A stretch of DNA of 8,857 nt from JBBIQZ01 sp037442065. Lineage in GTDB: Bacteria > Patescibacteriota > CPR2_A > CG2-30-33-46. The position numbers and the translations under genes are program-made. Below the pieces are notes generated by a model that searched no databases, was not told the origin of the DNA, and saw nothing but the letters and a program-made list of their open reading frames with translations. The stretch spans positions 1-8,857 of the forward strand of contig JBBIQZ010000026.1 in assembly GCA_037442065.1 (NCBI GenBank), in the 5' to 3' direction. This document shows, piece by piece, positions 1-4,554 of the stretch; position 1 is the first letter of the stretch; every line of letters starts with the position of its first letter.

Positions 1-81
<81 letters not shown>

Positions 82-419
82 GGTACTTAACGCGTTAGCT
101 TCGACACGGATCGGGTCGATACGATCGATGTCTAGTACCCATCGTTTACGGCGTGGACTACCGGGGTATCTAATCCCGTTCGCTACCCACGCTTTCGCAT
201 CTGAGCGTCAGAACAAGACCAGCAAACTGCTTTCGCCTTTGGCGTTCCCTACAGTATCTACGGATTTTACCCCTACTCTGTAGGTTCCATTTGCCTCTCC
301 TTGTCTCTATCCCGATGGTTTTCTTGACATTCCTTCAGTTAAGCCAAAGTCTTTAATCAAGAACCTATCAGGCCGCCTACATGCGCTTTACGCCCAATAA
401 ATCCGGACAACGCTTGCCC

Positions 420-458
<39 letters not shown>

Positions 459-521
459 AGCTTATTCTTAAGGTACCGTCAGACTTCGTCCCTTAAAAAA
501 GAAGTTTACAACCCGAAGGCC

Positions 522-570
<49 letters not shown>

Positions 571-571
571 T

Positions 572-603
<32 letters not shown>

Positions 604-621
604 GCCGTGTCTCAGTCCCAT

Positions 622-697
<76 letters not shown>

Positions 698-822
698 ACG
701 CAGGCCCCTCTTTGTCCGCCGAAGCTTTACTCCGAAGAGACTATCGGAAATTAGCTCACCTTTCGGTAAGTTATGTCCGAGACAAAGGTAGGTTCCCACG
801 TGTTACTCACCCGTTTGCCACT

Positions 823-841
823 CCCAGCACATAAGAGCTAT
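823..841. repeat. Inverted repeat, 3' arm of the extended helix-6 stem
   Basis: This arm is the exact reverse complement of 1114-1132 (19 of 19). The match breaks at the next base in both directions (842/1113 and 822/1133). It supplies the 3' strand of helix 6 in the rRNA, followed directly by the conserved AGTGGCAAACGGGTGAG segment. Confidence 0.95.
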
Positions 842-1086
842 CAAAGACCAATTCTTTCTTTTAATCTTCTTAAGCCTTGACCATACTGTTTTAATTTGTT
901 CTCTCTTCTCCTTGCAGATTTTTGGTCTTTGTAAGCTTCATAATAGATTAATTCCCAAGGAATATCACTTTTAGTTGATATTTCCTTTTTTAAATTATGG
1001 TCCTTGAGCCGTGTTTTTAAATCTTTTGTATAACCAATATAATATTTGTTGCTTTTCTTACTCTTTATTAGATAGACACAATACAT
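841..1086 (-). CDS. Minimal GIY-YIG endonuclease encoded inside the 16S rRNA gene
   Basis: An 81-aa protein that is essentially a lone GIY-YIG nuclease domain of the UPF0213/YhbQ-like single-domain type. The family hallmarks are all visible: VYL at residues 4-6 (the GIY position), YYIGYT at 15-20 (the YIG position), the catalytic Arg in DLKTRL (R26), H30, and the metal-binding Glu in the conserved RRRENKLK segment (E62). The C-terminus is Lys/Arg-rich, suiting nucleic-acid binding. It starts at ATG 1084-1086 and ends at TGA 841-843. The A of that stop codon is the innermost base of the 19-bp rRNA stem. No Shine-Dalgarno is visible, but TAAAAT lies 6 nt before the ATG (1093-1098), so a leaderless transcript is possible; otherwise it would be translated from pre-rRNA. 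Related domains cut DNA in homing or repair. A homing role at this 16S site is inference. The catalytic set is complete, so it does not look decayed. Confidence 0.9.
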   Translation of the reverse strand: MYCVYLIKSKKSNKYYIGYTKDLKTRLKDHNLKKEISTKSDIPWELIYYEAYKDQKSARRRENKLKQYGQGLRRLKERIGL

Positions 1087-1113
1087 AACTATATTTTAAC
1101 AGATTTAAAAACA

Positions 1114-1132
1114 ATAGCTCTTATGTGCTGGG
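1114..1132. repeat. Inverted repeat, 5' arm of the extended helix-6 stem
   Basis: Partner of 823-841. In rRNA orientation it follows the conserved AAGTCAAACG segment and precedes the 27-nt AT-rich leader of the nuclease ORF. A 19-bp uninterrupted duplex is long enough to be an RNase III substrate, which is general knowledge of that enzyme. Confidence 0.95.
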
Positions 1133-1208
1133 CGTTTGACTTGCATGTGTTATGCACGCCGCCAGCGTTTATCCTGAGCCAGGATCAAACTCTCAAAATA
1201 GAACGAAA

Positions 1209-1234
1209 TTAGTTTAGGATTACTCCAAAACTAA
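1209..1234 (-). other. Hairpin in 16S leader just before mature 5' end
   Basis: In the rRNA orientation the arms TTAGTTT and AAACTAA enclose GGA-GTAA-TCC. This makes a near-continuous stem capped by a GNRA-type tetraloop. It ends about 9 nt before the predicted 16S 5' end, a usual place for a pre-rRNA processing or folding element. The longer processing stem formed with sequence beyond the 16S 3' end cannot be examined here. Confidence 0.5.
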
Positions 1235-1281
1235 CTTCCAAAAAATTTTTAACTCAAAGTAATTTCTGTTATTTTTTAAGC

Positions 1282-1292
1282 TGTTAAAGTAC
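1282..1292 (-). promoter_or_regulatory. boxA-like antitermination site in rRNA leader
   Basis: On the transcribed strand this reads GTACTTTAACA, which agrees at 9 of 11 positions with the E. coli rrn boxA core GCTCTTTAACA bound by NusB/S10. It lies between the promoter and 16S and is preceded by a hairpin (1315-1335), the boxB-boxA order of rRNA leaders. Its function is inferred from motif and position only. Confidence 0.5.
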
Positions 1293-1314
1293 CTTGGCCA
1301 AATCAAAAAAACTT

Positions 1315-1335
1315 TCATTTCTTCTTTAGAAATGA
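1315..1335 (-). other. boxB-like leader hairpin
   Basis: An 8-bp perfect stem (1315-1322 with 1328-1335) with a 5-nt loop, starting about 25 nt downstream of the predicted rRNA transcription start and upstream of the boxA-like site. The order and distance suit a boxB element, although boxB hairpins have no strong sequence signature. Confidence 0.4.
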
Positions 1336-1366
1336 TTTTTAAAACGGCCTTTTTTCAACTAAATAA

Positions 1367-1395
1367 ATATTAAAACAAACTTAATTTATTGTCAA
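1367..1395 (-). promoter_or_regulatory. Sigma70-type promoter for the rRNA operon
   Basis: The -35 TTGACA is at 1390-1395, followed by a 17-nt AT-rich spacer and the -10 TAATAT at 1367-1372. The predicted start is near 1360, giving a leader of about 160 nt before 16S. The perfect -35, ideal spacing and position directly ahead of the 16S leader make this the likely rrn promoter. It lies only 17 nt after the stop codon of the upstream membrane-protein gene. Confidence 0.75.
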
Positions 1396-1411
1396 TAGAG
1401 ATTTCTTTATG

Positions 1412-1831
1412 CTATTTTTTCTTTGCTTTAGGAAGATATTTCTTGATTAGCAATTCCTTTTTGTAAGCCTTAAGTTCATCTGGAAATCTAAAAAAAGCAT
1501 AAAATAAAATCACTAAAAGCCAAATTATAAAAGTTAAAAGAATTAAAATAAGCCAGAATCTTCCCGAAAGAAAATACACTCCCTGTACTCTAAAAAACAA
1601 GTAAAGAAAACCTAAAATAGAAGTTACCAAAGTTAAATTTTTTATCTTTCTTAAAAGCCTTCTTTTAACTTTATTTTTTTGAAAAATTAAAATTATCCTT
1701 AAAATTATGCCTAATAAGAATAGGCTTATAAAAAATATTAAAAATTGCCTAGAAAATAAAAAATTGGCTTCCGGAGAAGTCTCAAATATTCTTTTAACAT
1801 CTAAAAGTGTTAAGAGGCCAAAATTAGACAT
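1412..1831 (-). CDS. Small three-TM membrane protein, unknown function
   Basis: I do not recognise a family. The 139-aa protein has three hydrophobic segments, at about residues 29-50, 66-82 and 91-114. A very basic loop (QKNKVKRRLLRKIKN) lies between TM1 and TM2, and a Lys-rich tail ends in KYLPKAKKK. By the positive-inside rule the first loop should be cytoplasmic. I place the start at ATG 1829-1831, which overlaps the end of the PAP2-family gene by 8 nt, the tight coupling seen elsewhere in this unit. The frame stays open upstream to a TTG at 1856-1858 (148 aa), but that would overlap the neighbour by 35 nt and is less likely. It is the last protein gene before the rRNA promoter. No terminator is seen after its TAG. 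Confidence 0.7.
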   Translation of the reverse strand: MSNFGLLTLLDVKRIFETSPEANFLFSRQFLIFFISLFLLGIILRIILIFQKNKVKRRLLRKIKNLTLVTSILGFLYLFFRVQGVYFLSGRFWLILILLTFIIWLLVILFYAFFRFPDELKAYKKELLIKKYLPKAKKK

Positions 1832-2267
1832 AAAAAAGGTCCCAAAGAGCAAAAGCAATTATCATCCCCAATAAAGCTCCGGACAAAACTTCAATCGGCG
1901 TATGCCCTAATTTTACTTTTAGGTGATGTTCTTTAAAATCTTTTGCCAAGAATTTATCAATCATTCGATTTAAAACTTTAGCCTGCTTACCCGCTGCCCC
2001 TCTTACAACAACTGCGTCATGCATAACAATCAAAGCTAAAGCGGCAGTTACGGCAAAAATTGGAGAAGAAAATCCAGAAGAAAGCCCCACTGCTGTTGCC
2101 AAAGAAGAAACAACAGCCGAATGCCCGCTTGGCATTCCTCCGGTGGTAATGAAATTATAAAAGCTGATATCGCCTTCTAAGGCCTTAATAAAAAACTTTA
2201 AGGATTGGGTAATAATCCAGGAAACAAAAACTATAACTAAAATTGGGTTAAAAAATATTAAATTCAT
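1824..2267 (-). CDS. Divergent PAP2-family (DUF212/YuiD-like) membrane protein
   Basis: A 147-aa integral membrane protein, the usual length for the divergent PAP2 family. Diagnostic motifs are GGMPSGHSA at residues 43-51, MHDAVVVRGAAGKQAKVLN at 82-100, and LGHTPIEVLSGALLG at 120-134. PSGHSA corresponds to the central phosphatase motif of PAP2 enzymes, and the HTP motif near the end may carry the second active-site His. A lipid- or undecaprenyl-phosphate phosphatase role is plausible, but the activity of this subgroup is not settled. Hydrophobic stretches are at about 5-28, 46-82 (interrupted) and 124-145. The ATG overlaps the TGA of the upstream zinc-ribbon gene as ATGA, indicating translational coupling. 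No strong Shine-Dalgarno is present, consistent with coupling. Confidence 0.9.
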   Translation of the reverse strand: MNLIFFNPILVIVFVSWIITQSLKFFIKALEGDISFYNFITTGGMPSGHSAVVSSLATAVGLSSGFSSPIFAVTAALALIVMHDAVVVRGAAGKQAKVLNRMIDKFLAKDFKEHHLKVKLGHTPIEVLSGALLGMIIAFALWDLFYV

Positions 2268-2419
2268 TTATCATCTTCACCGAAAAAATCAATTTCGGAA
2301 TCGCAATTAGGACAGATTAACTCTCCGTTTTCATCAATCATTTGAGAGCCGCATTCCGGACACAACGGAACCCCTTCGTCCTCTTTTTCGGTATCAATAG
2401 GTTTTCCCTTTTTCTTCAT
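2264..2419 (-). CDS. 51-aa double-CxxC zinc-ribbon protein
   Basis: A short gene that is easily missed. The translation begins MKKKGKPIDTEKEDEG and carries CPEC at residues 20-23 and CPNC at 36-39, spaced like a single four-cysteine zinc ribbon. An acidic C-terminus (DFFGEDDK) follows. A good ribosome binding site (GAGGG) lies 4-5 nt before ATG 2417-2419. The gene follows the PsbP-like gene by 11 nt and ends in an ATGA overlap with the PAP2-family start. The conserved cysteine pairs, binding site and snug fit between neighbours make it convincing despite its size. The function is unknown: small zinc ribbons of this kind bind metal and often nucleic acid or protein partners. Confidence 0.85.
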   Translation of the reverse strand: MKKKGKPIDTEKEDEGVPLCPECGSQMIDENGELICPNCDSEIDFFGEDDK

Positions 2420-2430
2420 CAAACCCTCTT

Positions 2431-3075
2431 TTATAAAAATTTAAAGGAATTAATAATGTTTGTTAATTCTTTATCGCTGCCATAATTTATTATTTCTAAG
2501 ATTTTGGTTTGAGTTTTAGCAACAAAAATAGAGGTAATTGTGCCGGCGTTATCTTTAGTTTGCAGTTTGTAAGCGTCTTTACCTCCAACTTGTAAATCTC
2601 CTTTTTGCAAGATAGTAGTATTCTCGCCGATTGCATTTACCGACCAGGCTTTGGGAGTTAATTTTTGGGAATTGGCTTTAATATTTATTACAATTTTTGT
2701 CTGATCATTTTTTAATTCGGTTCCGTTTGTCCCAGGATATTTAAAGCTAGTCAAAATTAAGCCCTCTGAATCGGAAGTAACAAACCAAGACGATGGATAA
2801 GCAAACGAGTAACCGTTTTTTTCGTCGGTATAAACTTTCCCTTGACTTGAATTTGCAGAAGGAGTTTCCGCTTGAGCTTTTAACTGTTCGTTTTCTACTT
2901 TAAGTTTATCATTCTCGTCCTTTGCGCCTTGAAGCTCTTCTTTGATTTTTTTCTTCTCAACCTCAGAAGCTCCCTTCGTATAATAATAAGAAACCAATCC
3001 AGAAATTGCAGTGGCCAAAATAACTAAAATTAAACCTACTAAAAATTTTGAACGTCTCTTTTCTCTATACATCAT
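2431..3075 (-). CDS. TM-anchored coiled-coil protein with PsbP-like extracytoplasmic domain
   Basis: A 214-aa protein with an N-terminal basic cap (YREKRRSK), one TM helix at about residues 11-33, a charged heptad-like coiled coil at about 37-70, a short Ser/Gln linker, and a C-terminal globular domain from about 80. The domain opens with NGYSFAYPSSW (87-97), typical of the PsbP/DUF1795-like fold found in surface proteins of low-GC and candidate-phyla bacteria. No lipobox is present, so it is a signal-anchor protein facing out. Two consecutive ATG codons start it; 3073-3075 is used here, with a weak AAGA upstream. It lies 28 nt downstream of the propeller-like gene and 11 nt upstream of the zinc-ribbon gene, which suggests a shared transcript. 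The function is unknown. Confidence 0.8.
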   Translation of the reverse strand: MMYREKRRSKFLVGLILVILATAISGLVSYYYTKGASEVEKKKIKEELQGAKDENDKLKVENEQLKAQAETPSANSSQGKVYTDEKNGYSFAYPSSWFVTSDSEGLILTSFKYPGTNGTELKNDQTKIVINIKANSQKLTPKAWSVNAIGENTTILQKGDLQVGGKDAYKLQTKDNAGTITSIFVAKTQTKILEIINYGSDKELTNIINSFKFL

Positions 3076-3103
3076 TCTTATTTTATAATTTTCTTTGTTT
3101 TAA

Positions 3104-4492
3104 TCAATAGTCGAAAATTCCAGCAAATAAAGTGTCTGAAGACTGCGACAGGCCCTTTACTTGGAACTCCTTTTTGTCTTTATCCTTAAGATAAATTAAT
3201 TTTTCCCCATCCAAAAAGAAAAGTGAATTTGCGCTGGCGTCATTAGAAATAATCGGGGTTAAAATATTAGAAGAAGACGCTAATGATTCTAAAACATTTG
3301 GCAATGAAAGATTTAACTTTACTATTTCATTCTTTGTATCTGCTGTTGAATTAGAAAAGACGGGAGTTTTTAAAAACATAACTTCATCCTCCGAAAGCCA
3401 AGAAACTTTATCAAAAGAAAAATTTTTATCTTTAACCAAGATTTCTGTCTTTTTGGTCGCCAGATTGTAAGATTTAAGTAAATAGCCATCCTTGGCCGTG
3501 TAATCCTTATAGATAAATGTTTGCCTGGAAGATGAGGGGAAAATATTTTCAATGGCTAAATCAAAATCTTTAGTCTTTTTATAACTAAACAATAAGGCTT
3601 TATCTAGCTTGTTGGTTGTTGTATCAAAAGAGGCCTCATAAAATTTAGAACCATTCTTATACAAACTTAATATTTTCCCGTCTCTATATTCCAAGGCTCC
3701 CTGAAAGAAATTTCCAATATCTTGCGCTAGATTTTCTTCTTTTTTTGTCTTTAGGTTAAAAGATACCAAATCCCAAATTTGGGTATCTTTATCGGTTGGT
3801 TTCTTCTTTTCTTTTAAACGACCTTTAAGATAATAAATTTTGTCTCCAGATAGAACAAAATTTCCAAAGTTTTTGTAGTCGGAAGAATCTATGAATGTTT
3901 CTTTGTTTGTGCCCTCGATGTCGGTTTTTACAAACCTAAAAAAGGCTTCGTTATCGGAAAAGTTCTTCTCTTTCTTTTCGGCTAAAATAAAATTTTTGCC
4001 GTCGGCCGATGATTGAACCAGAGCATTTTTATTATCTTCGCTCCATTTGCCACCCCTTATGGTCGCATCAAGCTTAATTTCTTTATTTATTACCTTACCA
4101 TCTTCTAAACTTATAAAATTTAAGAATAATTTTTCTTCATCTGAAGTAACAACAACCAAATTTTTGCCTTTTATTTTATCCGCCGCTTTAACCTCTTCTT
4201 TCGGCGTATTGTCTTCTTTGGGTTTTAAAAAATTATCTTTCCAATAAAAATAACCTACGGTTCCACCACCTGCTAAAACCGCAGTTATAAAAGCAGTAAG
4301 TAAAACTACCCAAACTGACCGCATCCTCTTTCGAGGCTTCGGAATATTTATTCCTTGCCGAAGCCGAGACCCTTCCGAAACTTTATGCCCCGCGTAGCCT
4401 TGGCGTAGTGGGGTATGTGAAGGAGGGTTTTGTTTTAGATTTAACTGTGCAGTCTCTGACGATTCTTCTTTTATTATTTTTATATTTGCCAC
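3104..4492 (-). CDS. TM-anchored beta-propeller-like (TolB/WD40-type) surface protein
   Basis: A 462-aa protein with a cytoplasmic N-terminus, one TM helix at about residues 58-82 preceded by KPRKRMR, a charged linker, and a large extracytoplasmic region from about 108. That region repeats the pattern of short strands, aromatic-charged turns and Asn/Asp-Gly tight turns seen in TolB-like propellers, for example NLVVVTSDEEKLFLNFI, KIYYLKGR, SYNLATKKTEIL and WLSEDEVMFLKTP. The number of blades cannot be counted by eye. The start is GTG 4490-4492, without a Shine-Dalgarno; TATAAT lies 7 nt upstream, so a leaderless mRNA is possible. Residues ~23-52 are encoded by GC-rich palindromic repeat DNA. 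If translation instead began at ATG 4322-4324 (M57), the repeat would be untranslated leader, but the frame is open and lysine-rich upstream. First gene of the five-gene unit; role unknown. Confidence 0.75.
   Translation of the reverse strand: MANIKIIKEESSETAQLNLKQNPPSHTPLRQGYAGHKVSEGSRLRQGINIPKPRKRMRSVWVVLLTAFITAVLAGGGTVGYFYWKDNFLKPKEDNTPKEEVKAADKIKGKNLVVVTSDEEKLFLNFISLEDGKVINKEIKLDATIRGGKWSEDNKNALVQSSADGKNFILAEKKEKNFSDNEAFFRFVKTDIEGTNKETFIDSSDYKNFGNFVLSGDKIYYLKGRLKEKKKPTDKDTQIWDLVSFNLKTKKEENLAQDIGNFFQGALEYRDGKILSLYKNGSKFYEASFDTTTNKLDKALLFSYKKTKDFDLAIENIFPSSSRQTFIYKDYTAKDGYLLKSYNLATKKTEILVKDKNFSFDKVSWLSEDEVMFLKTPVFSNSTADTKNEIVKLNLSLPNVLESLASSSNILTPIISNDASANSLFFLDGEKLIYLKDKDKKEFQVKGLSQSSDTLFAGIFDY
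4335..4428. repeat. GC-rich palindromic repeat cluster inside a coding region
   Basis: Two adjacent palindromic modules. The first is a perfect 8-bp inverted repeat, 4335-4342 with 4358-4365, with a 15-nt AT-rich loop. The second runs 4369-4428, with imperfect outer arms (ACCCTTC against GAAGGAGGGT) and an inner hairpin CCCC (4388-4391) with GGGG (4410-4413) around GCC/GGC. The two modules share an 11-nt near-repeat, CCTTGCCGAAG at 4353-4363 and CCTTGGCGTAG at 4398-4408, and both translate as LRQG. The composition is clearly more GC-rich than the flanks. This looks like a dispersed mini-palindrome that entered the gene in frame, comparable in concept to Rickettsia palindromic elements. Confidence 0.65.
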
Positions 4493-4499
4493 TTTAAAT

Positions 4500-4505
4500 A
4501 TTATA
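4500..4505 (-). promoter_or_regulatory. TATAAT -10 element for the five-gene unit
   Basis: A perfect TATAAT on the minus strand, 7 nt before the GTG start of the propeller-like gene. No good -35 is found at 16-18 nt: that stretch is occupied by the hairpin terminator of gyrA. If it is used, transcription would start at or within a base or two of the GTG, giving a leaderless mRNA. Confidence 0.4.
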
Positions 4506-4507
4506 AA

Positions 4508-4537
4508 ACAAAACGCTTAAAAATTTAAGCGTTTTGT
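4508..4537 (-). terminator. Rho-independent terminator after gyrA
   Basis: A perfect 14-bp inverted repeat (4508-4521 with 4524-4537) centred on AA, which would open to a 4-8 nt loop in RNA. It starts about 18 nt after the gyrA stop codon. In the gyrA direction the stem ends in GCGTTTTGT and continues TTTATAATATTT, a U-rich tail. The stem also ends in runs of A on the other side, so it could work in both directions. It separates gyrA from the following five-gene unit. Confidence 0.8.
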
Positions 4538-4554
4538 CGCCATCTGGCCTAATA

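Larger units (their letters stand above)
823..1132 (-). mobile_element. Intervening sequence (IVS-like insertion) in 16S helix 6 carrying a nuclease ORF
   Basis: Bases 823-841 and 1114-1132 are perfect 19-bp inverted repeats. They replace the V1 hairpin between rRNA sequence GTCAAACG on the 5' side and AGTGGCAAACGGG on the 3' side. In the pre-rRNA they would form one continuous stem with a 272-nt loop (842-1113). The loop is much more AT-rich than the surrounding rRNA and is almost entirely ORF (246 nt). Too little non-coding sequence remains for a group I or group II intron core, and the insertion sits in a variable hairpin instead of a conserved functional core. This resembles the rRNA intervening sequences of other bacteria, which are closed by a long stem and cut out by RNase III without religation. 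Whether this one is excised or stays as an expansion cannot be told from sequence. Confidence 0.85.

Noticed and set aside
842..1113. Group I or group II intron in 16S
   Set aside because: Only about 26 nt of the loop are non-coding, far too little for a ribozyme core, and the site is a variable hairpin, not a conserved rRNA core position.
1412..1858. TTG start at 1856-1858 for the three-TM protein
   Set aside because: It would overlap the upstream gene by 35 nt, whereas ATG 1829-1831 gives an 8-nt overlap like the other couplings in this unit.
841..3106. Alternative genetic code with UGA as glycine
   Set aside because: UGA ends three genes exactly where family length or operon overlap expects a stop.
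3370..3552. 60-aa minus-strand ORF inside the propeller-like gene
   Set aside because: An alternate-frame shadow of the longer gene with no domain or ribosome binding site.
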